Source: Podochytrium sp. JEL0797
Taxonomy: Eukaryota; Chytridiomycota; Chytridiomycetes; Chytridiales; Chytriomycetaceae
Reading direction: 5' to 3'
NCBI GenBank assembly: GCA_027596195.1
Contig: JADGJG010000571.1
Span: 1 to 16,402 of the forward strand
Length of the DNA stretch: 16,402 nucleotides
Shown here: positions 1-9,938 of the stretch, one piece after another
How positions within the stretch are numbered: position 1 is the stretch's first letter
Layout: the number at the start of each line of letters is the position of its first letter
Notes under the pieces: generated by a model
Told to the model about the DNA's origin: nothing
Seen by the model: only the letters and a program-made list of their open reading frames with translations
Databases searched by the model: none
Position numbers and translations under genes: made by a program

Positions 1-238
1 CACGGCGGCCCAGTAGCTCTAGTACTTTGGCCAAGCGAAGCAGTTTGTGAAGGTGCCCAAGGACAAGGCCAAGGCCGAGAAGGAATTGGAGGCTGAAGTT
101 CTCGAGGGTGTCAAGCACTTGGAGGAAAAGAACGGATTGAAGAGGATTATTTACTGGACGATTGGGGATGGCCCGAGAGTCTTGAGAACGGGTTCGGATG
201 CGAGAGAGATTTCTCTGTTGAAGGAAGATGGATTATAA
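1..238 (+). CDS. 3'-terminal exon of an unrecognised gene (partial, left edge)
   Basis: The reading frame is open from an AG acceptor at 21-22 (gctctag|TAC) to a TAA at 236-238. In-frame stops lie just upstream at 14-16 and 20-22, so bases 1-22 look like the end of an intron and the coding exon is 23-238. The exon encodes 71 residues beginning YFGQAKQF, with a Lys/Glu-rich middle (residues about 9-35, likely helical) and the tail ISLLKEDGL. The opening YFGxAK faintly recalls a stretch of the splicing factor ISY1, but the rest does not match what I know of ISY1, so I give no function. A plus-strand AATAAA at 330-335, 92 nt after the stop, could serve as its poly(A) signal. The gene runs convergently into the SYAP1-like gene. 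Confidence 0.6.
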
Positions 239-460
239 AGGACAATTTTTTTTTACACAAATTTTTTCAAAGCATGATTATATTTATTTTCACAAGCTTT
301 CGTTACCAAATCATTTTAATCAGAAGGTCAATAAAGAAAACCCTCGTTACGCCCGTCACCGTCATTCCTTTCAGAGAGAGTGGGCCCAGCATTCATTCAC
401 AACAAAAAAAGTTCTATTCGTCAACAACAATACAAAACGCACTCAAACACACCCCACTTT
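239..460. other. Convergent intergenic spacer with crossing poly(A) signals
   Basis: This 222-bp spacer separates two convergent genes. It carries AATAAA on the plus strand at 330-335 and AATAAA on the minus strand (TTTATT at 283-288). Each signal lies beyond the other gene's signal, so the two 3' untranslated regions probably overlap by at least about 50 bp. Open frames across it are low-complexity shadows and are not annotated. Confidence 0.4.
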
Positions 461-1582
461 TCACACCTCGTCCAACTCATTCTGCAACTCCCTCTCCCAA
501 TCCGCCCCAAACGACTCTGTAGAAGCATACTCCTCCTCCCCATCCTCCTCCTCCCCACTCAAAACCCCAGGAATGTCACCATCACCCGCAACCAAACCCC
601 CCACAACCCCATCTCCCACCTTCTCCCCCGTCTCCACCCCCGCACCCCCCTCCTCCTCCCTCCCACTCCCACTCCTCCACCCCACCACCCCCGGTTTCTC
701 CTCCCCCCCATTCACAGACACAACCGCCAAATCCGCAGAAGCAGGGGACAACAACAACGCACTCTGCTGTAACATGTGCACGCGGTAAAAGTAGTTTTGG
801 AAAAAGGGTTCGTCCTTGATTTGTTTGGGGACGAGGTCGAAGCGCATTTTTTCGAGGAGTTTGTCGGTTTGGAGGATTGCCTGTTGGTTGGGGGGTGGGG
901 GCGGTTAAAACCTTCGAATAGAAGAAGGAGAAACACGAGAGAGAGAGTGTGTGTGTGATCATGGTCGGGGGGGCACGCACCAATGCTACGGGAAGGAAAT
1001 CCTTCATATCAAATGTGAAATCCGTTCCTTCCGGTGGAGACACGAGAAAGTTTCGTTTTTCCTGGTGAATGGGGTAAGGGTGGTGAAAGGGGAGGTGAGA
1101 TTTTGCGGGTTTTGACAGGTGCGGGGTGCTGAGCTCTTCTTCCACGATCGAACTCGCTCCCGCCCTCTCCACACAGACACAAAACCACCACACCCACGTC
1201 CTCTCACCTGTGACAAGGCACAAATCTGCCCCCTCAACTCCTCCTGCGCCTCCACCCCACTCACAACCTCCCAAGGCAACTGCACCTTCGCCTTCCCCTC
1301 CTTCCCATCCCCTTTCTCGCCACCCCCCATCTGAAACAAACCCGAAAACCCCCTCCTCACAGCCTCCGGCACCGCCGTCTCAACAACCGTGCGGTTCAAA
1401 TCTTCTTCATCCAAATCGCCTTGACTCCGTTTCGCTTCGACCGTCATGCGGTGTTGTTGGGCTAGGTCCGAGGATGCTTGGGAGACTTGGTGTTCGAGAG
1501 TCGTGAGGGTGGTGGTGACGGTGCTAGCGACGCTCGAGGCGAGGGATTGCGCTTTGGCGAACCAGGCGCTCATAATTTCCAA
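461..1582 (-). CDS. SYAP1: BSD-domain protein, synapse-associated protein 1 (SYAP1) homologue
   Basis: Three exons (minus strand): 1582-1208, 1061-981 and 880-461, giving 291 aa. Donors are CAG|GTGAGA and TTG|GTGCGT, acceptors CCAG and ACAG, and all junctions are phase 0 (introns 146 and 100 nt). Residues 1-50 form a Ser/Thr/Ala-rich helix like the N-terminus of SYAP1. LPWE follows at 102-105. Then comes the family hallmark ICALSQEKRNFLVSPPEG across the first junction. The BSD core (about residues 140-190) contains KMRFDLVPKQIKDEPFFQNY and FYRV. After an acidic, Gly-rich linker the protein ends DWERELQNELDEV, matching the DWEKELQQEL tail of animal SYAP1. SYAP1 is an adaptor linked to Akt/mTORC2 signalling in animals, and its role in fungi is unclear. 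The family call is firm and any function is inferred. The start could be Met1 or Met4 (MSAWF). Confidence 0.88.
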
Positions 1583-1666
1583 AGTTTTTTTTTTGGGTTT
1601 GGGATTCGAGTTTCTGTCCTCTCTCCTTCAAATTTTTAATAGAGACATAATCCAAAATGCATGGTT

Positions 1667-4554
1667 TCACAACAACAGCACAGCAACTCGATCCAACACC
1701 CCTCTCTCCGTTTCACGATCCACCACATTCACGGCAAACCCTTTCAAGTGTTTGGTAAACGCTGACATGCCCGTATGCGATTTGGCCCATTCAGGGGGAA
1801 CCGCGTGGGCAATCTGATGGGGGGGAGGGTTGTTCAGCAAAAACTACACACCCGAAGGGGACTTTTCAAACACTCAACTGCTTCAAATTTGAGGATATCC
1901 TGCGACACTGCCATCGGCCCGCTCAAGAAGGCGAGCAAGTGGGTCAAATACGTGTCCATCACGAGACCCGACAAAAACTCTTTGGGAAGCACGGTTCGGA
2001 GCAAAAACAGGTTATGGAACAACTAAAAAAATAAGAAGAAAAATCAGTCCATTTTCCTCCCTTTTCCAAGTGCCCCCCCCCTCTTCGCCTCCCCTACCCC
2101 GAAGCAATATCAAAAAAAGAGAATCTTCACCTTGAACAAGTTCCAAAACACAACTTCCCTCCCGCGTCGCGAGACTGCTGGCGGGCCCGAAACCGGTTGC
2201 GTCAAGTCGCTTGAATACGTCTTCAACATCCTCGTGACAGTTTGCTCCACATGCGCCATGAGCTCATCCACGAGTCCCTAAATATTCACATATTAGACCC
2301 CCTATCTTACACACACACACACAAAAACAAAAGCAAACCTTAAACGCCACACTCCTCACACTAGCATACTCCTTGAACCCATTCAAACACCCCCTCACGC
2401 GTTCACACGCACCCACAGAAAACAAATCCACAGTATGCAACAGCTTCTTGACGTGTGGGAACACGGCTTTTTTGACAACAAGGTACACGAGCGGATCTGT
2501 CCCTTCACTGCCTTCGACAGCGTCGAATTCGGAGGTGGACGTGAGGGTGTGGTGCCATTCCATTTCTTCGATTCGGAGAGCCTGGAAGCGGGGCGGGGTT
2601 AACACACGCGAGCAAGAATTTTTTTCACACTCACATGCTCGACAAACGGGTTCCAATCGCAAATTTCCATCTTGACAAACGGAAACACGGCCTGATGTAC
2701 CGTAAGTCCCGCATACGACCGCCCATAATCCTGCGCGTACGCGAGCTTCCACGCGCGAAACAGCGCGAGGACGTGTGGGATCGATTTGTATTCGGGAGAC
2801 ACGTCCGAAAGGAGGTGCTGTTTCTTTTCAGTGATGCCAGCTGCGTTGCGGGGGAGGCGGGGTGATGTGTTAACGAGGAGACGAATTCCAAGGATACAAA
2901 ACAAAACTAACCAACAACCGCCTCACCCTCCCTCCAAACCACACCCCCGACCTCCGTATCACACCTCACTACCCTCTCCACATCCTCCCAACTCTCTACC
3001 CCACCCGTCTTCCTCGCCGCAACCTCCCTCCCAAACGCATCCACCACAACCCCCTCTTCCTCCTCCTTCATCCCATCCTCCACCTCCTCATACCTCACCC
3101 CTTCCCCCTCCTTCAACCTCCCCACCGCAACCCCCACAAGCTCCCCCACAAGCCCCTCAAAAAGCGGAACCTTCGCGTCCAACAAATCCGCAAAACTGTT
3201 GCACTGGACAACCAAGTCCTGGTAATACGTGTACCGCCGCTTGGCGCCCTCCATTTCCCCTTGTAGATGCTGTGCATGCGATTCGGAAGCAGTAAGGAGG
3301 GACGCGTGGGAGGTGTGTGTGGATTCGGTAGATTTGAGGGTGAGGTGGAGGTTTTGGAGAGAGGTTTGGAGGGTTTGGAGGACGGTTGTGGAGGGGAGGA
3401 GTGGAGTTGAGATGGGCACTGTTTTTCGTTTGGAGAAGAAAGGACAGTGAGTGGGGACACACATTACAACAGAAAAAGATCGAAAAAAAGGGATTTGTTT
3501 ACGAAACTTGCAAATTCGTCGTATCCGTCCAACGTGTCGGGGTCTTGGTAATTGCGGGACGACGACGATTTGGCACGGAGTGGGGCGCGTTTGGCAAAGA
3601 CGGAGGAGGCTTTGCGGATTTGATCGTCTTGCCATTGTTGGTCTTCTTGGTCAATTTCGGAGTCGTTTTCGTCTTGGTCCCTGTCGTGTGGAGAAAGAGG
3701 ATTCCAAGAAAAGGGGGGGTGAGAAAGGAAATTGAAATTGGAGGAATTGGGAGAGCGGGGCTTTACATGTCAATCAGGGTCGACTTGATTTGATTCTTGC
3801 GCTCCTGTTTGATCTCGTCTTTGGACTTGATTCCGACCATGATGCGGGCGCCTTGGTGGGCTTCGAAGGGCTCGGGCTCGTCTTCTTGCTGGTCTTCAGA
3901 GACGAGGCGCGATTCCTTCTTTGGTTTGGAGGAGGAGGATTTCTGTGACGCGTTTTGTGAGTGGGAATGATTCGAGTCGGGGAAGGGAGTATCGAAAGAG
4001 AGGGGAATACGCACGGCATCGAGGGAGACAAAGTCATCTTGTTCAGTCAGTTCTTCCAATTGGATTCTGTTGCGCTTCTCGTCTCTCAGTTTCTTGAGGG
4101 CGTGTATTTCAGCCGGGTCGAGAATGCGGGGCATGGCTTCGTCTTGGAGTTGTGTGGTGGATGCGAGTTCAATCATTGAGTCAGTGTCGTGTTCGGGATG
4201 GGAGGCAGCAGCCAATGGCTTTGGAAGCGAGTTTTGCTGGGCAGCGAGACGGGCGAGTTCGAGGGGGGAGTAGAGCGAGGAGGAGGAGTTGGGTGAGGAG
4301 TGCTTCGAAGGGGAGTCCTTTGGCAAGGATGAAAAGACAGTGCGTCGCAGTTTCTTCTTTGCGTGTTTGGCAGCGAGGAGAGCATTGACGGGCGTGGCTT
4401 CTTCTTCTTCGTCGTTGTCGAAAGAAAGGACGGGCTTTGGTTTTGTCTTGAGAGTAGAAGAAGAAGAAGGGGCTTCTTCTTCTTCTCCAGAAGACAACGA
4501 AGTTCGCACTTTGCGAGTCTGTTGCGCAGTCTTCTTTTTGCGCGAGACAAACAT
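1667..4554 (-). CDS. PAXBP1: GCFC-domain protein of the PAXBP1/GCFC2/ILP1 family
   Basis: Eight exons (minus strand) give 788 aa: 4554-3767, 3680-3508, 3418-2927, 2840-2635, 2581-2339, 2277-2131, 2022-1852 and 1813-1667. All reading phases agree; introns are 86, 89, 86, 53, 61, 108 and 38 nt. The N-terminal third is disordered, with Lys/Arg at the start (MFVSRKKK), then Ser and Glu runs. A conserved segment (PAEIHALKKLRDEK) precedes an acidic run joined to WQDDQIRKA at the first junction, as in PAXBP1. A coiled coil leads to GAKRRYTYYQDLV and the GCFC region, where VSPEYKSIPHVLALFRAWK, QAVFPFVKMEICDWNPF and KKAVFPHVKKLLHTVDLFS correspond to blocks of human PAXBP1. In animals the protein links PAX3/7 to H3K4 methylation; plant ILP1 works with NTR1 in spliceosome disassembly, and a nuclear RNA-processing role is my inference. 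The exon 2 donor (GCAA|GTTTCG) is weak but is the only one that keeps phase. An ATTAAA lies 27 nt past the stop. Confidence 0.85.
2309..2323. repeat. (AC)n microsatellite in PAXBP1 intron 5
   Basis: A short AC dinucleotide repeat, followed by an A-rich stretch, fills part of the 61-nt intron next to its donor. A similar repeat lies at 12000-12014, next to the donor of DHDDS intron 4. Confidence 0.6.
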
Positions 4555-4589
4555 TGTTTTTGATTTTTAATTTATTTAAAATATTTACA
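4555..4589. promoter_or_regulatory. 35-bp bidirectional promoter between divergent start codons
   Basis: Only 35 bp separate the minus-strand ATG of the PAXBP1 homologue (4554-4552) from the plus-strand ATG at 4590. The spacer is almost entirely A/T (TTTTTAATTTATTTAAAATA). The plus ATG sits in the favourable context ttacaATG. Either the 5' leaders are extremely short or the start sites lie inside the opposite gene. Confidence 0.6.
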
Positions 4590-5322
4590 ATGCTGCTCTT
4601 TCGTCCACCCGTCAACCACCTCGTTGCAAACAAGACTGGCGAGTCCCTGGTCCAAGACAGCCACCCCTCAAACGCAACACTCCACTTCAAAAACTTGGCA
4701 AACTGCGAAATCTCTGTCGATGCACCCGCAACAAAGATCTTTATCGAAGGATGCAACAACTCCACCTTCCGCTTCACCAGTCGCATTACGACACAGATCC
4801 TCGAGGTGTTCAAGTCAAACGACGTGGTCATTGCCGTTGCCACACAAATCCGTACGTTGCAGGCTGACGATTCAAACAAAGTGGCAGTGACTTTTGATCG
4901 CAAGGACTTGTTTGAGACTCTCGTGTGGACAAGGTGCGAGGAGATTAGCGTGCAGTTCAAGGAAGACGAGCAAGGTAATGAAGTGTCTCCAAATTGATTT
5001 GTGTGTGGCCAAGCCACCGCGAAATCCACATCCACCCTCCAAACCGCCGTTTTACATTCACCCCATGCGAAATACCGACAACTAACATTCGCGACGAAAA
5101 CCTGCAGCCGACAAGTTCTCGATTGGATTCACGGAGGCAAAGCAGCTCCACGCGTCCGAATTCGAAATTACCGAAACTGATCAGTTTATTGTGCGACTGG
5201 ATGCAAAGCAGGTGCTTGTGAATGAAGTGATTGTGCGGATTGCAGGCGGGTTTGCGACGACGGTGCGTGAGGACGACGAGCACGTTGCGCGAGCGAAACG
5301 CGATGCAGCCACATTAGGATGA
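4590..5322 (+). CDS. Small C-CAP/cofactor C-like (beta-helix) protein
   Basis: Two exons, 4590-4974 and 5108-5322, encode 199 aa. The donor is CAAG|GTAATG, the acceptor CTGCAG|CC, the intron 133 nt and the join phase 1. Residues ~25-130 show the repeating beta-strand pattern of the C-CAP/TBCC fold: HFKNLANCEISVDA, then KIFIEGCNNSTFRF, then LEVFKSNDVVIAVATQIRTL. The phrase 'IFIEGCNNSTF' resembles the ladder in the C-terminal half of cyclase-associated protein and in tubulin cofactor C. There is no N-terminal CAP helical domain or WH2 segment, so this is a stand-alone C-CAP protein, not full-length CAP. CAP binds ADP-actin and cofactor C/RP2 act on tubulin or small GTPases; which applies here is unknown. 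The C-terminal ~40 residues (VRIAGGFATTVREDDE) are not recognised. An AATAAA at 5327-5332 lies 5 nt after the stop. Confidence 0.72.
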
Positions 5323-5326
5323 TTTG

Positions 5327-5332
5327 AATAAA
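5327..5332 (+). terminator. AATAAA poly(A) signal of the C-CAP gene
   Basis: An exact AATAAA lies 5 nt after the TGA of the upstream gene. Close placement of this kind fits the compact spacing seen throughout the window. Confidence 0.5.
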
Positions 5333-5371
5333 GAGAGTGGATTGACAATTTACTATCCTCTCGTAAATGGG

Positions 5372-5431
5372 GTTGATTGTGAAATCAACTCCAAATCACG
5401 ATCGTGTCGTCAAAGGGTGACTCACAGTGAG
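5372..5431. promoter_or_regulatory. Cluster of inverted repeats and a TGACTCA site upstream of PFK
   Basis: Within 125 bp upstream of the PFK start are: a 7-bp inverted repeat GTTGATT / AATCAAC with a 4-nt loop (5372-5389), the perfect palindrome CACGATCGTG (5397-5406), TGACTCA (5418-5424), which is the Gcn4/AP-1 consensus, and CTCACAGTGAG (5421-5431). The motifs are read directly from the sequence. A role in PFK regulation is inference. Confidence 0.35.
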
Positions 5432-5495
5432 CGGGATAGTTAAAAGCAAGCGGCTTTTCGCCCCAAGCACGGCACGCCAAAAAAGACAAAAAAAC

Positions 5496-8400
5496 ATGGG
5501 CGCTCTTTCACACATCACCGTTGCGGCAAGCAGCGCGCCTCAGGCGGCCGCGTGTGTCCTCTTCTACTCGGCCCTTGGCTTCCAGGTGCTTCAGGCCGCG
5601 GACCCCAAAGACAAGAACTCGACAGACTCGTGGCTGCAGCTGCACTCGGCGGCTCCCGGAGAGCCTCCCGTCGCCCTGCGTGTGCGCAACACCGAAAGCG
5701 ACAAGATGGCTGCCTTTGTCTACAACAACGCCAATGCCAAGCTGGCCCTTGCGTCCCTCAACGGCAACGATGCCGATGCCCACGTTGATCTGCTTGCGAA
5801 CGACAAGGACATGAAGGTAGCGTAGTACCCTAGTACCCTCTCTCCTTCACCTCTCCTCTGCACCCGTGATCACAGAATTACATATTTTGTCACTTGCTTG
5901 TTTCTTTGCACCATCGTCAAATTTTTTACGATATCTGACTTGCGGTTACACCAAAAAAAAAAATAGAACATCGCCGCCAGACTCACGGCCACCAAATTCG
6001 AATTCGTCCTCATCCCCCATCAAAAGGGCAACCAAACCCTCCTCACCATGGACCCCTCCAACAACCTCGTCTCCATCTCGAACGCGTCTCCCGTCCCCTT
6101 CCTCGCCGTCGCCCAATGCACCCCGGCCATCGCCAACGACCCCAACCACGCCCTCCCCAACACCCAGGAGACTGTCCCTGTGTATTCCATGGACAACTTG
6201 TCGAGCATGCTCGACAGCTACCTCCCCTTGGACCACGTTCCCGATGTGGCCGCAAATGGAGAGCAGAAGCCAGTTGAAGGCGAGAAGAAGGCTCCCAAGA
6301 AGATTGGAATTTTGACGAGTGGAGGAGACAGTTCGGGTATGAATGCGGCCGTCAGAAGTGTCACGAGAATTGCGTTGCAGAGAGGGTGTGTGCCTTTTGC
6401 GATTCACGAAGGTTATGAAGGTGAGCGTTTTGTTTTCTCTCGTTTTCTCTCTCTCGCGTTTCTCTGGGTTGGTGGCTTTTTGGCAGATTTTGGATCATTT
6501 TTAGCTTATCTTGCCGCCACCGCCGCATCACTCTGCCCACCCCCTCACGTCGATTTGAACCCGTTTTTCTGACAATTTTCTTTTCCTGTGGATGCAGGTC
6601 TCGTTGAGGGTGGAGACATGATCCAGAAGCTCGAATGGAGCGACGTGCGTGGATTCTTGTCAGTGGTACAGTCTTGATTTTTTTGTCCCCACCCCCACCC
6701 ACCGTTGTTTATTTTTTTGGCTTACAAATCAAAAAAACTAGGGAGGAACTCTCATTGGAACTGCGCGTTCGATGCGTATGCGCACGCGCGAGGGACGTCT
6801 CCTTGCTGCGTTCAACATGATCAAGAACGGAATTGACGCCTTGATTGTGTGTGGAGGAGATGGATCGCTCACGGGAGCTGATTTGTTGAGAAGCGAGTGG
6901 AAGGGACTTGTGGATGAGTTGGTTGCTACTGGTGAGTTTTCTTTGTTTGAGTTTATGGTGTGGGGGAGAGGCTGAGGGCTGATATTGAATTTTGCTAGAC
7001 CGTTTGACTCTTGCCGAGTGCGAGCACTTGCGTGAACACTTGACTATTGTGGGACTTGTTGGATCTATTGACAACGACATGTCTGGCACTGGTGAGTACT
7101 TATTTGCGGGTGTTTTTCTGGTTTCCTTCGTTCTGACCTCGTTCGGTTGTTTGTTTTTGCAAACCAGACATCACCATCGGAGCTTTCACCTCCCTCCACA
7201 GAATTTGTGAGTCCCTCGACTCCCTCACCACCACGGCCAGTTCGCACCAGCGTGCGTTCGTTGTCGAGGTCATGGGACGTCACTGCGGTTGGTTGGCGTT
7301 GATGGCTGCCATCTCTGTGGGAGCCGACTGGGTCTTTTTGCCTGAGCGCCCGCCCCCCATTGACACTGCCAGATACGGAGTTAACTGGGAGGATGAGATG
7401 TGTGAGAAGTTGCTCCAGGTAAGACCTCGGCAATTTGAGGTTGTGTATTTTGATGCCAACTAAACTTGGTGTTTTTCAGAACCGTAAACTCGGATCCAGA
7501 ATCACCCTCGTCATCATCTGCGAAGGCGCGATCGACCAAAACCTCAACGCCATCAAACCCGAATACGTCAAATCGATCCTCGACACCCGTCTCGGTTTCG
7601 ACACTCGCGTCACGAACCTCGGACACGTCCAACGTGGAGGAGCCCCCTGCGCCTACGACCGTTACCTCGCGACCGTGCAAGGAGTCGAAGCCGTCGAAGC
7701 CGTCCTCCGAAGCACCAAGGACTCCCCCGCGCCCATGATTGGGATGACGTACCACAAGATTACGGCGGGTCCGTTGATGGATGCGGTCAAGTTGACGCAT
7801 GAGGTTTCTGAGGCGATTGGGAACCGGGATTTCAAGAAGGCGATGGATTTGAGGGACCCTGATTTCACGAATGCGTATGATGCGTATATTGAGAGTCATT
7901 TGTTGGGAGATTCGCCGTTGGCTGAGGACAAGGTTTGTTTGTTTTTTCTGTTGTTTGGTGTGATGGGGTATTGATTTTTGTTATGAAATGTGTAGCGCAT
8001 GCGTATCGGTATCATCCACACGGGAGCCCCCGCCGGAGGCATGAACACCGCCACCCGCACCGCCGCGCGTCTCTGTCTCAACCGTGGCCACACCCCCTTG
8101 GCCATCAAGAACGGATTCTCTGGTCTCTGCCGTGGCGAAATCAGCCCCATCACGTGGCAACAAGTGATTGGGTGGCAATCCATGGGTGGATCCGAGCTCG
8201 GAACGAACCGTGACCACCCGCTCCCTGTCCCCGGAACCTTTGCGGCGAACCTCGACATTACGGACGCCTATGCCACGAGTTTCATTGAATGCGGACGCAT
8301 TGCGTACTTTTTGCAGAAGCACAACATTCAGGGACTTATGATTGTGGGAGGGTTTGAGGCGTACACGAGTTTGTTGACTCTGGATGCCGCGAGAAGCATT

Positions 8401-9271
8401 TTCCCTGCGTTCTGTATCCCCATGATTCAGTTGCCTGCGACGGTTTCCAACAATGTTCCCGGAACGGACTTTAGTTTGGGATCGGACACTGCGTTGAACA
8501 CGATTGTGGAGGCGACGGATCGGATTAAGCAGAGTGCTACTGCGAGTCAGAAGAGGGTGTTTGTGGTGGAGGTTCAGGGAGGAAACTGCGGGTGAGTCTT
8601 TTTTTTTGTTTTTGTATACCTTGATGGAATTCTGGGACTGATTGTTTTTCATTTGTAGTTACCTCGCTGTGTTGGGAGGTCTTGCCTCTGGTGCTACCAC
8701 CGTCTACATCCCCGAAGAAGGCATCTCCCTCGACATGCTCCAACGCGACGTCAAGCACCTCAACGGACGGTACCTCGAGGAACAAAAGTCCAACAAAAAG
8801 AACGAAGGACGCGTCATTTTCCGCGCTGAAGCCGCTTCCTCGACCTACACTACTCAAGTCGTGTCCAACATTTTCCGTCACGAAGGAAAGGGACTCTTTG
8901 ACTCACGTACCGCTGTTTTGGGACACTTGCAGCAAGGAGGAGTTCCCTCCCCGCTTGACCGAATTCGTGCAACCCGAATGGCCGTCGACTGTGTCGATTG
9001 GATTGAGAAGGCGTTCAACGAGTCGTGCGAGAAGGCGGCGACGGCTGGAGACGCGATTTCGTACCAGAACTTGCCGGGGTACACCAACAAGCCTGAACAT
9101 GCGGCTGTGATTGGGATCCAGGGTGCTGATTTGGTGTTTACACCTGTGCAGGCTCTGTTGGAGGAGACGGATATGAACAAGCGACGTGGGACTAAGGCTT
9201 GGTGGATGGGTTTGACGAGGTTGATTAAGGTTTTGGCAAAGTATCATTTTGAGGCTGATAAGAGAAACTGA
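5496..9271 (+). CDS. PFK1: ATP-dependent 6-phosphofructokinase, fungal type with glyoxalase-like N-terminal domain
   Basis: Nine exons: 5496-5816, 5967-6420, 6598-6665, 6742-6931, 6999-7091, 7168-7418, 7480-7932, 7996-8591 and 8659-9271, total 1,012 aa; every junction keeps phase. It phosphorylates fructose 6-phosphate to fructose 1,6-bisphosphate in cytosolic glycolysis. Residues 1 to ~215 are the extra domain found in fungal PFKs ([20 protein letters not shown] onward). The catalytic half has GGDSSGMN at 226-233, GGTLIGTAR from 282, GGDGS at 319-323 (ATP), GSIDND with the catalytic base D369, MGRHCGW, ICEGA and HVQRGG. The second half starts near residue 611 with [10 protein letters not shown]. 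There the SIDND motif is replaced by [10 protein letters not shown], so that half is regulatory, as in animal and fungal PFKs. Acceptors of introns 1 and 3 are preceded by A-runs instead of a pyrimidine tract. The ATG context is aaaacATGGG. The family call is firm; individual splice sites are inferred. Confidence 0.95.
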
Positions 9272-9674
9272 GGGGGGGTGCGAGGAGGGGAAGGTGGGGT
9301 GTTTGTTTTTTGTTTGTTGTGGGTGGGAAGGCATCCAAGTTTGAGTTTTTGAAATTAAAAAATTTGTTATGTTATTATTCTCGTTGTTTTGGTGTATTGT
9401 TTTTGGTGGAATGAGGTGGGGGGGATACTCTCATCAACTCACATCTCCAAAGGGCGTAAAACGCGTCTCCCTGTTTATATGTGGAATTTTTGAGATGGTG
9501 AGCTTGTGGGATCAAGACGCACAGAGTTGAGGAAAAAAGCTGGAAAGGGAAATTGTGGCTTTTGGGAACGCGAAAGAGCCGATTTGTCGCTTTCAACACC
9601 GGAACCCTCAAAAACAAAAAAGATCAACAACCGGGCTCGGCTTACCTATATGAAAAATTACAAAAATCTGCTCA

Positions 9675-9701
9675 AGCGAGCAAGCAGCTTGTTGGCTCGC
9701 T
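9675..9701. repeat. Inverted repeat (7-bp arms, 13-nt loop)
   Basis: The arms AGCGAGC (9675-9681) and GCTCGCT (9695-9701) are perfectly complementary. The loop contains a further CAAGC/GCTTG pairing (9681-9691). It lies in the gene-poor stretch between PFK and the PfkB gene. Function is unknown. Confidence 0.4.
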
Positions 9702-9770
9702 CGTTTTGCATGTTGTGTGAGCGTCAAAGAACGCCAAACTGGGGGCCTTTACTATTAGAGGGAAATGTAT

Positions 9771-9828
9771 GGGAACCACACACCGCTGCGGCCGCCACCG
9801 CTTCCTCCGCGGGAACCACACACCGCTG
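9771..9828. repeat. 18-bp direct repeat, period 40 bp
   Basis: The 18-mer GGGAACCACACACCGCTG occurs at 9771-9788 and again at 9811-9828. The spacer is GC-rich and includes GCGGCCGC. It is read directly from the sequence and no gene covers it. Confidence 0.7.
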
Positions 9829-9878
9829 GGGTTCTACAATGCGAATAAGTACACCCCACACGTCAAACAAAACAAAAA

Positions 9879-9884
9879 TATAAA
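9879..9884 (+). promoter_or_regulatory. TATAAA box upstream of a weak reading frame
   Basis: An exact TATAAA lies 55 bp before the ATG at 9939. It is the only sign of a promoter for the following weak reading frame and may be coincidental. Confidence 0.25.
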
Positions 9885-9938
9885 TCAACGAGCTTACCCT
9901 CAGTGTTCTTGAGCATCTCCTTCTTTGCGGCGCGGTAG

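Larger units (their letters stand above)
9272..9938. other. Gene-poor stretch after PFK
   Basis: No convincing gene was found here. It begins with G-runs and T-runs after the PFK stop, with a possible ATTAAA poly(A) variant at 9354-9359. It then holds a 7-bp-arm hairpin (9675-9701), an 18-bp direct repeat (9771-9828), a TATAAA at 9879-9884 and a short exon-like minus-strand segment (9898-9982). A minus frame from 9617 to 9375 is open but has no recognisable protein character. Confidence 0.5.

Noticed and set aside
23..238. Identification of the left-edge exon as ISY1
   Set aside because: Only a short YFGxAK resemblance; the remaining residues do not fit ISY1 as I know it.
228..788. Plus-strand Ser/Pro/Thr-rich open frame
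   Set aside because: It is the complement of the acidic Gly/Glu-rich C-terminus of the SYAP1-like gene plus spacer, with no protein features.
2786..3295. Plus-strand proline-rich open frame of 169 codons
   Set aside because: It is the antisense shadow of exons 3 and 4 of the PAXBP1 homologue; the Glu/Val/Gly-rich coding strand reads as Pro/Ser on the other strand.
5946..6407. Minus-strand open frames opposite PFK exon 2
   Set aside because: PFK exon 2 carries conserved catalytic motifs on the plus strand; the antisense frames are shadows.
6361..6702. Minus-strand open frame over PFK intron 2
   Set aside because: No recognisable sequence, and PFK splicing accounts for the region.
8590..8660. 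Possible frameshift in PFK near GGNCG
   Set aside because: Explained by a normal phase-2 intron (GTGAGT donor, TTTGTAG acceptor).
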